Translations under genes and position numbers: made by a program
The notes under the pieces: generated by a model
Told to the model about the DNA's origin: nothing
The model's database searches: none
What the model saw: only the letters and a program-made list of their open reading frames with translations
NCBI RefSeq assembly: GCF_964059065.1
Contig: NZ_OZ060378.1
Location: forward strand, 186,001-250,000
DNA from: Buchnera aphidicola (Panaphis juglandis)
GTDB taxonomy: Bacteria > Pseudomonadota > Gammaproteobacteria > Enterobacterales > Enterobacteriaceae
Reading direction: 5' to 3'
Length of the DNA: 64,000 nucleotides
Part shown: positions 11,557 through 20,641 of the stretch, in pieces
Layout of the letters: each line of letters starts with the position of its first letter
Position numbering within the stretch: position 1 is the first letter of the stretch

Positions 11557-11629
11557 GGGGCTGTAGCTCAGCTGGGAGAGCGCCTGCCTTGCACGCAGGA
11601 GGTCAGCGGTTCAATCCCGCTTAGCTCCA
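11557..11629 (+). tRNA. alaT: tRNA-Ala (anticodon UGC)
   Basis: 73-base cloverleaf matching the rrn spacer tRNA-Ala of E. coli. GGGGCTG pairs with TAGCTCC (two G-U pairs), the discriminator is A, and the anticodon TGC is at 11590-11592. CCA is not encoded; AGC follows. It lies 8 bases after tRNA-Ile and only 20 bases before the dnaQ start codon, so it is probably excised from a common transcript. Confidence 0.97.
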
Positions 11630-11649
11630 AGCAACGGTTATTTTATTTT

Positions 11650-12363
11650 ATGAAAACAAAATATAGTAGAAAAATAGTAATAGATATTGAAACTACAGGA
11701 ATGAATAAAGTAGATAAAATTTATAAAAATCATAAAATTATTGAAATTGGAGCTATTGAAATTATAGATAGAAGTATTACATCCAATACTTTTCATAAAT
11801 ATCTTAACCCAAATCAAGAAGTAAGTGATGAAGCATTCAAGATACACGGTATTTCAAATTCATTTTTAAAAAATAAACCAATTTTTCTTGATATTTATGA
11901 TGAATTTATTAATTATATAAAAAATTCAGAAATTGTTGTTCATAATGAAGGATTTGATATTAGTTTTTTAGATTATGAAATAAAAAATATTAATAATAAA
12001 TTTAAAAAAATATCTAAAATATGTAATATAATTGATACACTTAAAATAGCAAGGGATTTGTTTCCTGGAAAAAAAAACAACTTAGATGCTTTATGTAAGA
12101 GATATAATGTTCTAAATGTAAATAGAAAATTACATAGTGCTTTAAATGATTCGAAATTATTATCTGAAATATATTTAAGAATGACAAGAGTTCAGAAAAA
12201 TATTGATTTTAGTCACAATATAAAAAATGAGTTTTTATTAATTAACAATAATGATTTTGATAAAAAATTAAAAGTTCTAAAAACAAGTTTACAAGAGAAA
12301 GAAAAACATATTGAATATTTGAACAATATGAAAAATTATCATAAATGTTTATGGATAAAATAG
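11650..12363 (+). CDS. dnaQ: DNA polymerase III epsilon subunit (proofreading exonuclease)
   Basis: 3'-5' proofreading exonuclease of DNA polymerase III. 237 residues against 243 in E. coli. The DEDDh active site is complete: D12 and E14 in IDIETTG, D103 in NEGFDISF, H162 and D167 in LHSALNDSKL. QKNIDF stands where E. coli has its clamp-binding QTSMAF. The C-terminal tail that binds the alpha subunit is present and ends in CLWIK, as E. coli ends in CLWRA. No Shine-Dalgarno sequence is evident. The start is 20 bases after tRNA-Ala, and tRNA-Asp follows, as it does in the dnaQ-aspV arrangement of E. coli. Confidence 0.96.
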   Translation: MKTKYSRKIVIDIETTGMNKVDKIYKNHKIIEIGAIEIIDRSITSNTFHKYLNPNQEVSDEAFKIHGISNSFLKNKPIFLDIYDEFINYIKNSEIVVHNEGFDISFLDYEIKNINNKFKKISKICNIIDTLKIARDLFPGKKNNLDALCKRYNVLNVNRKLHSALNDSKLLSEIYLRMTRVQKNIDFSHNIKNEFLLINNNDFDKKLKVLKTSLQEKEKHIEYLNNMKNYHKCLWIK

Positions 12364-12394
12364 TATTAATAATTTATGATAAGTATTATTATTT

Positions 12395-12468
12395 GGTGCG
12401 ATAGTTCAGTTGGTTAGAATATCGGCTTGTCACGCCGGGGGTCACGGGTTCGAGTCCCGTTCGCACCG
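12395..12468 (+). tRNA. aspV: tRNA-Asp (anticodon GUC)
   Basis: 74-base cloverleaf. GGTGCGA pairs with TCGCACC, the discriminator is G, the anticodon GTC is at 12429-12431, and the T arm is GGGTTCGAGTCCC. CCA is not encoded; TTTTTA follows. Placement behind dnaQ matches aspV of E. coli. Confidence 0.97.
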
Positions 12469-12481
12469 TTTTTATAACATT

Positions 12482-12499
12482 AAAATATTTTAATATTTT
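12482..12499 (+). terminator. Possible A/T-only terminator hairpin after tRNA-Asp
   Basis: AAAATATT and AATATTTT are inverted repeats with a minimal loop, followed by a T-rich ATTTTATTT. It could end the 16S-tRNA-dnaQ-tRNA transcript, but palindromes made only of A and T arise easily here. Confidence 0.3.
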
Positions 12500-12527
12500 A
12501 TTTTATTTAAAACTTGTAAGGAATGTT

Positions 12528-12998
12528 ATGAGTAAGAAACATATTGTGACATGGGATATGCTTCAAATATATACAAAAAAATTAGCTCATAAAGTACTTG
12601 CAATAAGACAATGGAAAGGTATTATTGCAGTTAGTAGAGGTGGACTAATTCCATCAGCGTTATTGGCTCGTGAGTTAAGTATTAGGTACGTTGATACAAT
12701 TTGTATATCTAGTTATAACAATCGTTGTTTAAAAAAAATAAAAGTTATTAAAAAATCAGATATTTATGATGAAAATATTTTAATTATGGATGATTTAGTA
12801 GATACAGGTGGTACTGCTAAAATTATAAGGAAAATGTACCCAAAGGCATATTTTGTAACTATTTTTGCAAAACCAAGAGGTATATCATTGGTTGATGACT
12901 ATATTATTGATATCCCTCAAGATATTTGGATTGAACAACCATGGGATATGGCAATATCTTATATTGAACCTTTAATTAAAGAAAAAAAAATTTTATAA
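12528..12998 (+). CDS. gpt: Xanthine-guanine phosphoribosyltransferase
   Basis: Purine salvage enzyme that joins guanine or xanthine to PRPP. 156 residues against 152 in E. coli. The PRPP-binding signature [14 protein letters not shown] spans residues 84-97; [17 protein letters not shown] matches the N-terminal base of the fold, and WIEQPWDM matches the end of the E. coli enzyme. A Shine-Dalgarno-like TAAGGA precedes the ATG. It sits between tRNA-Asp and grpE, all on the plus strand. Confidence 0.95.
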   Translation: MSKKHIVTWDMLQIYTKKLAHKVLAIRQWKGIIAVSRGGLIPSALLARELSIRYVDTICISSYNNRCLKKIKVIKKSDIYDENILIMDDLVDTGGTAKIIRKMYPKAYFVTIFAKPRGISLVDDYIIDIPQDIWIEQPWDMAISYIEPLIKEKKIL

Positions 12999-13049
12999 TT
13001 CAACTATATTTATTTAAATATATTATTAAAAAAGTTTTATTGTAAAGTT

Positions 13050-13514
13050 ATGAAAAATAATATGAATCATATTAAAAATATTATATTTGATGAAGAAAAA
13101 GAAATTAATTTTATAAAAAAATTCTTTGAAAAGAATTCAAAAATTCTATTAAATAGAATTAAAAAAGATATTAAAAATGCTCATCAATATTCATTATCAA
13201 AAATAATTACATCTATATTATCTGATGTTGATAATTTAGAAAAATCATTAGAATTGTCTAAAACAACATTAGGATTTGAAGAAATATTTTTAGAATTAAA
13301 AAAAATTTTGAATAGCATATTAAATTTGTTATATACTACTCATGTGAGTACTATAAATGATAAATATGTGTTATTTAATCCAAATATACATCAAGCAATT
13401 GCACTATCTAATTCAAAACAGGTAAAATCAAATTATATCCTTAATGTTATGCAAAAAGGATATATTCTACATCAACGTCTTTTAAGACCAGCTATGGTTG
13501 TTGTAGAAAAATAA
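13050..13514 (+). CDS. grpE: GrpE nucleotide exchange factor, shortened N-terminus
   Basis: Co-chaperone that releases ADP from DnaK. 154 residues against about 197 in E. coli. The C-terminal beta domain is recognisable from FNPNIHQAIA and VMQKGYILHQRLLRPAMV, which contact the DnaK nucleotide-binding domain. The middle helix is also present (NAHQYSLSKIITSILSDVDN). The long N-terminal coiled coil is cut by roughly 40 residues. Buchnera genomes can carry two grpE copies, so another may exist elsewhere. I see no clear heat-shock (sigma-32) promoter in the 51-base gap upstream. Confidence 0.9.
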   Translation: MKNNMNHIKNIIFDEEKEINFIKKFFEKNSKILLNRIKKDIKNAHQYSLSKIITSILSDVDNLEKSLELSKTTLGFEEIFLELKKILNSILNLLYTTHVSTINDKYVLFNPNIHQAIALSNSKQVKSNYILNVMQKGYILHQRLLRPAMVVVEK

Positions 13515-13592
13515 ATAATATATGTAATTTATTATATTATGTATATAATGCAAATATATGAATTACATATAAAAAATAAAAATATGGTTTAC

Positions 13593-14069
13593 ATGAAAAA
13601 TAGTAAAAAAAATTTTTTTAATGAAATTGTAAAAAACAAAAAAATATATTATGATTATTTTGTTGAAAATACATTTGAAGCTGGTTTAGTTCTAAAAGGA
13701 TGGGAAGTAAAATCCATTAGAAATAAATCTGTTAATATTACTAATTGTCGAATTTTTTTTAAAAATTTAGAAATGTATTTATTAGGATTAAATATAAATC
13801 CTAATTATAATTCTGATATAAATAAAAATGTTAGTTTAATTCGTAACATAAAAGTATTATTAAAAAAGAAAGAGATTACTTACTTACATGGTAAGTATCA
13901 AGTTTCGGGATATAGTTTAGTGATATTATCTTTATATTGGAAAAATGCTTGGTGTAAAATAAAATTAGCTATTGTTAAGGGTAAAAAAAAACAGGATAAA
14001 AGACTTAATTCTAAAAAAGAAGAATGGATACTACAAAAAAATAAAATTATGAAAAGATTATTAAAATAA
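13593..14069 (+). CDS. smpB: SsrA-binding protein SmpB
   Basis: Partner of tmRNA in rescuing stalled ribosomes. I place the start at the ATG at 13593 (158 residues, E. coli 160) because it puts YFVENTFEAGLVLKGWEVKS at the right distance from the N-terminus. In-frame ATGs at 13584 and 13539 would only add poorly conserved residues. SLYWKNAWCKIKLAIVKGKK and the basic C-terminal tail are diagnostic. The stop codon is one base from the tadA start, suggesting coupled translation. No Shine-Dalgarno sequence is visible, so the start remains uncertain. Confidence 0.93.
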   Translation: MKNSKKNFFNEIVKNKKIYYDYFVENTFEAGLVLKGWEVKSIRNKSVNITNCRIFFKNLEMYLLGLNINPNYNSDINKNVSLIRNIKVLLKKKEITYLHGKYQVSGYSLVILSLYWKNAWCKIKLAIVKGKKKQDKRLNSKKEEWILQKNKIMKRLLK

Positions 14070-14070
14070 T

Positions 14071-14547
14071 ATGTCATTATTAAATAATGAACATGAATTC
14101 CAAAAAATAGATACTATGTGGATGCATTATGCTTTTACATTAGCAAAATATGCAGAAAAAATAGGTGAAGTTCCAGTTGGATCTGTTTTAGTATTTGATA
14201 ATCGTATTATTGGATCGGGTTTCAATTGTTCAATTTCAAAACACGATCCAACAGCACATGCTGAAATTATAGCTTTAAAGGAAGGAGGAAGAACTTTAAA
14301 AAATTATCGTTTGTGCAATTCAACTTTGTATGTGACACTAGAACCATGTATGATGTGTTTAGGTGCAATTAAACACAGTAGAATTTATAGATTGGTTTTA
14401 GGTACTAAATATAAATTTAATCAATTAAATTATAGTATTATGGGGATTATAGAGAAACTAAAAAAAAAAATAATAATTGATGAATCAATTATGATGGATC
14501 CCTGTATTCAATTAATAAAAAAATTCTTTAAATCAAAAAGAATTTAA
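14071..14547 (+). CDS. tadA: tRNA-specific adenosine deaminase
   Basis: Converts A34 to inosine in the anticodon of tRNA-Arg(ACG). 158 residues. The zinc-binding deaminase motif is complete: H63 and the proton-shuttling E65 in TAHAEIIALK, with C93 and C96 in LEPCMMCLGA. GEVPVGSVLV and the C-terminal FFKSKR helix follow the E. coli enzyme. One base separates it from smpB. It converges with acpS, with 10 bases between the stops. Confidence 0.95.
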   Translation: MSLLNNEHEFQKIDTMWMHYAFTLAKYAEKIGEVPVGSVLVFDNRIIGSGFNCSISKHDPTAHAEIIALKEGGRTLKNYRLCNSTLYVTLEPCMMCLGAIKHSRIYRLVLGTKYKFNQLNYSIMGIIEKLKKKIIIDESIMMDPCIQLIKKFFKSKRI

Positions 14548-14557
14548 AATATACTTT

Positions 14558-14941
14558 TTATTTTTTTTCTAGTATTGCAACAGAACATATGTATTTTTTT
14601 TCATCAGTAATGCTAATATGTATAGATTTCAGATTTAATTGAAATGCAAAAATTTTTGCTTTGTTTAATAATTTAACATATGGTTTTCCTAATTTGTCAT
14701 GTAATATTTCAAAACTTGTAAATTTAATTTTATTACGAAATCCCGTTCCTAGTGCTTTTGATATAGATTCTTTAACTGAAAATTTTTTTGCAATAAAATT
14801 AGTTTTTTTTTTTATTGTTAATAACTTTTTTAATTCTTTTTTGGATAAAATTTTTTTTGAAAATTTATGACCGAATTTGTTTACAATATTTTTAATTCTT
14901 TTAATTTTTAGAATATCTATTCCTAATCCAATAATTGTCAT
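14558..14941 (-). CDS. acpS: Holo-[acyl-carrier-protein] synthase
   Basis: Transfers phosphopantetheine from CoA to acyl carrier protein, activating fatty acid synthesis. 127 residues against 126 in E. coli. IIGLGIDILKIKRI carries the metal-binding aspartate, and KKFSVKESISKALGTG the conserved FxxKEA-like helix with its glutamate. It starts 5 bases after the era stop, as the last gene of lepA-lepB-rnc-era-acpS. In E. coli recO and pdxJ lie between era and acpS; both are missing here. Confidence 0.95.
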   Translation of the reverse strand: MTIIGLGIDILKIKRIKNIVNKFGHKFSKKILSKKELKKLLTIKKKTNFIAKKFSVKESISKALGTGFRNKIKFTSFEILHDKLGKPYVKLLNKAKIFAFQLNLKSIHISITDEKKYICSVAILEKK

Positions 14942-14946
14942 ATTTT

Positions 14947-15786
14947 TTAATTTTTCTCAATTTTAATTTTAAAATATAGATTTATTTTATTTTTAAGGAA
15001 TTTTTCTATATCTTTTTTTGATTTTTGACGACAAATATTAATTTTTATCCCATTTTTACCAATAATTATTTTTTTATGTTTTTTTTTATTAATAATAATT
15101 GAAGCATAAATATCGTGTATTCCTAAATTATTGATTTTATATTCATCGATATTGATTTTTATTAAGTATGGGATTTCTTGATTTAAAAAACGAATAAATT
15201 TTTCTCTAATAATTTCAGATATAAAGAATTTTTTTGTAAAATTTGTGGTATATTTTTTTTTATGATTTTTTATGTCTTGTTTTGTGTATTTGTTGATTAA
15301 ATTAGATAATGTTTCAATATTTTCTCCAGTTTTTGCAGAAACTGGTATAATTTCTAAAAAATCATGTTTATTTTTCATTTTTTTAATGAAGGGTAATAAT
15401 ATTTTTTTATTAATAATGTAGTCAACTTTATTAATTACTAAAATACTTGGTGCTAATGATTCTTTAATTACTGTTAAAATATTTTTTTCTATTATTGTCC
15501 ATTGTGTTTTATTAATAATAAATAGTATTAATTTTTTTTTCTCCTTATTTAATATTTTTAAGGTGTTATTGTAATTTTTATTTTCATTCATACCTGGTGT
15601 GTCTACATATTGTATCTTTTTTTTTTTTTGATTTAAAATTCCAATAATATTTTGTATTGTTGTTCCAGATTTATGAGATGTAATAGAAATTTTTTTACCA
15701 AAAATAGTATTCAGTATACTAGATTTTCCAACATTTGTTCTTCCAATAAAATAAATATATGAGGAATTGTATTGATTATTTTTCAT
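14947..15786 (-). CDS. era: GTPase Era
   Basis: GTPase needed for 30S subunit maturation; it binds the 3' end of 16S rRNA. 279 residues against 301 in E. coli. GTPase motifs: G1 GRTNVGKS (residues 15-22), G3 DTPGM, G4 NKVD, G5 VSAKTG. The C-terminal KH domain shows [10 protein letters not shown]. The start ATG overlaps the rnc stop in an ATGA, so translation is probably coupled, as it is in E. coli. Confidence 0.96.
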   Translation of the reverse strand: MKNNQYNSSYIYFIGRTNVGKSSILNTIFGKKISITSHKSGTTIQNIIGILNQKKKKIQYVDTPGMNENKNYNNTLKILNKEKKKLILFIINKTQWTIIEKNILTVIKESLAPSILVINKVDYIINKKILLPFIKKMKNKHDFLEIIPVSAKTGENIETLSNLINKYTKQDIKNHKKKYTTNFTKKFFISEIIREKFIRFLNQEIPYLIKINIDEYKINNLGIHDIYASIIINKKKHKKIIIGKNGIKINICRQKSKKDIEKFLKNKINLYFKIKIEKN

Positions 15787-16451
15787 TTTATTCCTAATTT
15801 TATTCTTGCTTGATAAGCAGCGTGTTGTTCTGCTTTTCTTCTACTGGAACCAATACCAATTACTTTTTGATTCAATTCAATAATTGAGCATGTAATAGTA
15901 AATAATTGGTTATGTGTTTCTCCATAAACTTGTACAGTAATATATTCTGGTAACGGTAAATGTTTAGATTGTAAGTATTCTTGTAACCTTGTTTTTGAAT
16001 CTTTTTGTGTATCACCTGGTACAATTTTTTTTAATCTTTTTTTATACCATTTTAATATTAATTTTTCAACAATGTTGATGTTGCTGTCAAGAAAGATACT
16101 TCCAATAATTGCTTCAATAGTATTTGCTAAAATTGATTCTCTTTTGAATCCTCCGCTTTTTAGTTCACCATTTCCAAGTGTTAAATATTTTCCAATATTA
16201 AATTCCAATGCAATTTTTGTTAGAGTTTTACCTTGTACTAAAGTAGCTCGCATTCTACTCATTTCTCCTTCATTACTTTCTGGAAAAGTCTTATATAAAG
16301 CATTTGCGATTACGAAACTTAAAATGGAATCTCCTAAAAATTCTAACCTTTCATTATGTTTATTGCTAGCACTGCGATGTGTTAATGCTTGTTGTAAAAG
16401 TTCAATTTTTATAAAATGGTAACCTAATTTTTTTTGTAATTTTCGTATCAC
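15783..16451 (-). CDS. rnc: Ribonuclease III
   Basis: Double-strand-specific endonuclease that processes rRNA precursors. 222 residues against 226 in E. coli. The signature [12 protein letters not shown] holds the catalytic D41, the second acidic site is in [10 protein letters not shown], and the C-terminal double-stranded-RNA-binding domain ends in RRKAEQHAA. It overlaps era by 4 bases and follows lepB by 37 bases. The 18-base-pair stem around the 16S gene in this same window is its likely substrate. Confidence 0.96.
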   Translation of the reverse strand: MIRKLQKKLGYHFIKIELLQQALTHRSASNKHNERLEFLGDSILSFVIANALYKTFPESNEGEMSRMRATLVQGKTLTKIALEFNIGKYLTLGNGELKSGGFKRESILANTIEAIIGSIFLDSNINIVEKLILKWYKKRLKKIVPGDTQKDSKTRLQEYLQSKHLPLPEYITVQVYGETHNQLFTITCSIIELNQKVIGIGSSRRKAEQHAAYQARIKLGIK

Positions 16452-16488
16452 AATTCAACTCTTTATAATTTTATCATTTTTAAATATT

Positions 16489-17445
16489 TTATAAAATTTT
16501 ACCAATTCGGTGAAAATTAATACCGGTTGGCCATTGATTTTTTTTCTTATCTATACTCATCCAGATGTAATCTACTTTACCTAATATATTATTTTCTGAA
16601 ACAAAACCAAGATATCTACTATCTAAACTGTTATCTCGATTATCACCCATAACGAAATAATGTTTTGGTGGTATTAACCATATTTGTTTTGGTTGATCAT
16701 TTTGTTGAAAGTATGATTTTAACTGGTTTTTTTTTGCATATGTAATTAAAATATTATACCTATATTTATCTATATTTTCTTTATAAATCATACAATTATA
16801 ATTTAATATATTATCAGGATGATTAAATTTGGATACATCTAAAATATTTCTTTTAATATCTTTACTTTGGGTTTCGTTATATGCATCAAAAACATAGTGA
16901 TGTACTAAAATTTTTTTATTATATTTTTCATTCTGATAATCTTGATAAATAGTTAAAATTTTGTTAATGCTATCATATGAGATTTTATCTCCAGGAAGAC
17001 CAATAATTCTTTTTACATATTGTTTATTGTGATTATTATTATCATTAAAAACAACAATATCTCCTCTTTTAGGAAGGTGATAAGTGAATATTGGTTTATT
17101 TGTAAAAGGGTTTTTAATATTATAAAAATTTTTTTTTACAAGTATATAGTCTCCAGGTAATAGTGTTGGCATCATAGATTCTGAAGGAATATAAAATGGT
17201 TCATAAAAAAAACATCGTATAATAAGGATTAAAAATAACATTGGGAAAAATGAACCAAGATAAGATAGTTTATCAATATAATTTACTGGTTTAATATGAT
17301 TTTCATAATATGATTTTTTATGTATTTCAATATTTTTTTTAAACTGGTTTTTTTTATTGATGAATTTTTTAATTTTTCTAGTAATCCAGATAGTTCCTGT
17401 TACAAATACTGATATCGTTAATAAATTAGTAAAATTATTTTCCAT
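16489..17445 (-). CDS. lepB: Signal peptidase I
   Basis: Membrane protease that removes signal peptides from exported proteins. 318 residues against 324 in E. coli. Two N-terminal membrane segments (about residues 5-22 and 64-80) precede the periplasmic catalytic domain. The serine nucleophile is S90 in PSESMMPTLLPGD and the general base K145 in KQYVKRIIGLPGD; both fall at exactly the E. coli positions. MGDNRDNSLDSRYLGFV is the third signature. It follows lepA by 43 bases. Confidence 0.96.
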   Translation of the reverse strand: MENNFTNLLTISVFVTGTIWITRKIKKFINKKNQFKKNIEIHKKSYYENHIKPVNYIDKLSYLGSFFPMLFLILIIRCFFYEPFYIPSESMMPTLLPGDYILVKKNFYNIKNPFTNKPIFTYHLPKRGDIVVFNDNNNHNKQYVKRIIGLPGDKISYDSINKILTIYQDYQNEKYNKKILVHHYVFDAYNETQSKDIKRNILDVSKFNHPDNILNYNCMIYKENIDKYRYNILITYAKKNQLKSYFQQNDQPKQIWLIPPKHYFVMGDNRDNSLDSRYLGFVSENNILGKVDYIWMSIDKKKNQWPTGINFHRIGKIL

Positions 17446-17488
17446 ACTTTTCCTTTATAATTATAAAAGATTAATGCATTGATTAAAA

Positions 17489-19285
17489 TTATGATTTATT
17501 TTGAAATATTGAAAAAAATACTGTGTGTGGTATGTTAATGTTCCCTATTTTTTTCATCTTTTTTTTTCCCATTTTTTGTTTTTTTAATAGTTTTTTTTTT
17601 CTACTAATATCTCCTCCATAACATTTTGATAATACATTTTTTCTTAGTTGTTTAATATTTGCTCTAGCAATAATATTATTACCAATTGCTGCTTGTATTG
17701 CAATATTAAATTGTTGTCTTGGAAGTAATAATTTAATTTTTTCAACTATTTTTTTTGCTGTATCATAAATATGATTTTGATGAACAATAGAGGATAATGC
17801 ATCAATTTTTTCTGAGTTAATTAATATATTTAAACACATTATATCAGTTTTTTTAAAACATTTAAAATTATATTCTAAAGAAGCGTATCCATTTGAAACA
17901 GATTTTAATTGATCAAAGAAATTAATAATTATTTCTGAAGTTGGTATTTCATATTGTAAAGATACTTGTTGTGCATGATACGTGATATTTTTTTGTATTC
18001 CTCTTTTAGTTAAACATAATTTCATAATTTTACCAATATATTTTGATGGTGTTAAAATATTACAAAATGATATTGGTTCTCTACATTCTTTTATGTTATT
18101 TAATTTTGATAAATAATTTGGGTTATTTAAATAAATTGTGGTATTATTTTTTTTATACACTTCATAAATTACAGTTGGAGTTGTGGATATAATATTTAAA
18201 TTATACTCTCTTTCTAACCTTTCTTGTATAATTTCCATATGTAATAATCCTAAGAAACCACATTTAAAACCAAAACCTAATGCGCTAGAATTTTCAGGCT
18301 CAAAAATTAATGCTGAATCATTGAGGCTTAATTTTCCTAGTGCAATTTTAAAGGTTTCATATTGTTCACTATTTGATGGAAATAATCCTGCAAATATCTT
18401 AGGTTTAATTTTTTTAAAACCAGAAAGAGCAAATTTTGTTGGTCTTTTTTCTGAAGTTAATGTATCTCCTACAGAAAATGATGTAATATCTTTTATTCCA
18501 CATGTAATCCATCCTACTTCTCCACATATTAAAGATTTTTTTTGTTTTCTTTTAGGTGTGAAAATACCTATTTTTTGTATAAAATAAGTTTTTTTTGTAC
18601 TAATGACTTTAATATTTTCTCCTATTGATAATTTTCCATTCTTAATTCTTACTAAAGATATTACACCTAGATAGTTATCAAACCATGAATCAATTATAAG
18701 AGCTTGAAGTTCAGATGTAACAGATCCTCCTGGTGATGGAATATCAGTGGTAATTTTATTTAAAATATCAATTACACCTTCTCCAGTTTTTGCTGAGCAT
18801 TGTATAGCATCTTTTGTTGAAATTCCAATGATATCTTCAATTTCTTGCATTACTCGCTTAGGATTGGATGTTGGGAGATCTATTTTATTTAATATTGGTA
18901 TTACTTTTAATTTCATTTTTAATGCTAGATTACATGTTGCAACTGTTTGTGCTTCAACACCTTGACAAGAATCTACAATTAATAATGCTCCTTCACATGC
19001 ACTTAGAGATCTAGAAACTTCATATGAAAAATCTACATGTCCAGGAGTATCAATAAAATTTAAATGGAATTTTTGTTTTTTTTGATTAATGTATTGTATT
19101 GTAACACTTTGTGCTTTAATTGTAATTCCACGTTCTTTTTCAAGATCCATTGAATCCAGTACTTGTTCTGACATTTCTCTTTGTGTTAAACCACCACATA
19201 TTTGAATAAATCTATCTGATAGTGTTGATTTACCATGATCAATATGTGCAATAATCGAGAAATTTCTTATGTTCTTATGTATCAT
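17489..19285 (-). CDS. lepA: Elongation factor 4 (LepA)
   Basis: Translational GTPase acting on the ribosome. I start it at the ATG at 19285 (598 residues, E. coli 599), which gives [20 protein letters not shown]; an in-frame ATG at 19336 would add 17 residues without counterpart. The G1 loop is AHIDHGKST, switch II is DTPGHVDF and G4 is NKID. Domains II, III and V follow, and the LepA-specific C-terminal domain ends in the basic [16 protein letters not shown] stretch. First gene of the lepA-lepB-rnc-era-acpS cluster. Confidence 0.96.
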   Translation of the reverse strand: MIHKNIRNFSIIAHIDHGKSTLSDRFIQICGGLTQREMSEQVLDSMDLEKERGITIKAQSVTIQYINQKKQKFHLNFIDTPGHVDFSYEVSRSLSACEGALLIVDSCQGVEAQTVATCNLALKMKLKVIPILNKIDLPTSNPKRVMQEIEDIIGISTKDAIQCSAKTGEGVIDILNKITTDIPSPGGSVTSELQALIIDSWFDNYLGVISLVRIKNGKLSIGENIKVISTKKTYFIQKIGIFTPKRKQKKSLICGEVGWITCGIKDITSFSVGDTLTSEKRPTKFALSGFKKIKPKIFAGLFPSNSEQYETFKIALGKLSLNDSALIFEPENSSALGFGFKCGFLGLLHMEIIQERLEREYNLNIISTTPTVIYEVYKKNNTTIYLNNPNYLSKLNNIKECREPISFCNILTPSKYIGKIMKLCLTKRGIQKNITYHAQQVSLQYEIPTSEIIINFFDQLKSVSNGYASLEYNFKCFKKTDIMCLNILINSEKIDALSSIVHQNHIYDTAKKIVEKIKLLLPRQQFNIAIQAAIGNNIIARANIKQLRKNVLSKCYGGDISRKKKLLKKQKMGKKKMKKIGNINIPHTVFFSIFQNKS

Positions 19286-19478
19286 ATTGATTTTTAATCT
19301 CTTTAAGTGATTAATAATGTTTATTATACTCATCATTAAAAAAAATAATACGATTATATATTATTTAAATCATTTTAAAATTTTCATACTATAATAATAT
19401 AATAAAAAAATTTATAAAAATTTTTATAAATATATATAATTAGTAATTATATATGATATTTTAAAATTATTGATCATC

Positions 19479-20597
19479 ATGATAAAACCTAAAAAAGTAA
19501 TTCTTGGTATGTCTGGAGGTGTTGATTCTTCAGTATCTGCTTATCTTCTTTTAAAGAATAAATATATTGTTGAAGGTGTATTTATGAAAAATTGGGAAGA
19601 GGATGATAAATTTAATTATTGTTCCGCATTAGAAGATTTAAATGACGCGCGTAATGTATGTAAATTTTTAGGTATTCATTTACATGAGATAAATTTTTCT
19701 CATGAATATTGGAATTATGTATTTAAGGATTTTATATCTGTTCATAAAAAAGGAAATACACCAAATCCAGATATTTTATGTAATCAAAAAATAAAATTTG
19801 GAGTATTTTTTGATTTTTCTATGAAACAATTAAATTCAGATTATATTGCTACAGGACATTATGCACAAATTTCATATTTTAATCATAAACCAATGCTATT
19901 ACGTAGTACAGATCTTTTAAAAGATCAAACATATTTTTTATATACTTTAAAACATTATCAATTAAAAAAAATACTGTTTCCTATAGGTCATTTAAAAAAA
20001 TATGAAGTTCGAAATATAGCAAAAAAAATTAATTTATTAAATTCTCAAAAAAAAGATTCTTTTGGTATTTGTTTTATTGGTCCACGTAAAATGTCAAATT
20101 TTTTAAATCGATTCATTAGAAGTTTACCAGGAAACATTGTTACGATCCATGGATATATTATTGGTATACATACTGGTTTAGTGAATTATACAATTGGACA
20201 AAGAAAAGGTCTTGGTATTGGTGGAAAAAATGATAAAAAATTATTACCATGGTATGTAATGAAAAAAAATTTATTTAAAAATAGTTTAATTGTTGTTCAA
20301 GGTCATCAAAATAATAAATTATTTTCGATAGGTTTAATTGCTAGAAATGTAAATTGGATTAATAAAGATAACGTATTAGATATTTTTAAATGTACGTTAA
20401 AAACTAGATATCGACAAAAAGATATATCATGTAAAATAACATTATTAAATTTAAGATCTGTAAAAGCGATTTTTAGTCAACCTGTTTCATCAGTTACCAT
20501 TGGTCAATCAGTAGTGTTTTATCAATATGATATATGTTTGGGAGGTGGAATTATTACATCTTCTATACCCTATTATCCAGATTCAAAAATTGATTAA
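19479..20597 (+). CDS. mnmA: tRNA 2-thiouridylase
   Basis: Adds sulphur to uridine 34 of tRNA-Lys, -Glu and -Gln. The ATG at 19479 gives 372 residues (E. coli 368); an upstream TTG at 19470 is less likely. The ATP pyrophosphatase loop is GMSGGVDSSVS, and the two catalytic cysteines are C101 in DILCNQKIKF and C198 in FGICFIG. TIGQRKGLGIGG matches the central domain. Divergent from lepA; purB follows after 44 bases. Confidence 0.96.
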   Translation: MIKPKKVILGMSGGVDSSVSAYLLLKNKYIVEGVFMKNWEEDDKFNYCSALEDLNDARNVCKFLGIHLHEINFSHEYWNYVFKDFISVHKKGNTPNPDILCNQKIKFGVFFDFSMKQLNSDYIATGHYAQISYFNHKPMLLRSTDLLKDQTYFLYTLKHYQLKKILFPIGHLKKYEVRNIAKKINLLNSQKKDSFGICFIGPRKMSNFLNRFIRSLPGNIVTIHGYIIGIHTGLVNYTIGQRKGLGIGGKNDKKLLPWYVMKKNLFKNSLIVVQGHQNNKLFSIGLIARNVNWINKDNVLDIFKCTLKTRYRQKDISCKITLLNLRSVKAIFSQPVSSVTIGQSVVFYQYDICLGGGIITSSIPYYPDSKID

Positions 20598-20641
20598 TAT
20601 TTATATTATACTTTAAAGTATTTATTTGGAAGATTTTATAT

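Noticed and set aside
16072..16422. 116-codon frame on the plus strand
   Set aside because: Antisense to rnc, which has a complete active site.
18183..18587. 134-codon frame on the plus strand
   Set aside because: Antisense to lepA, which is intact and conserved.
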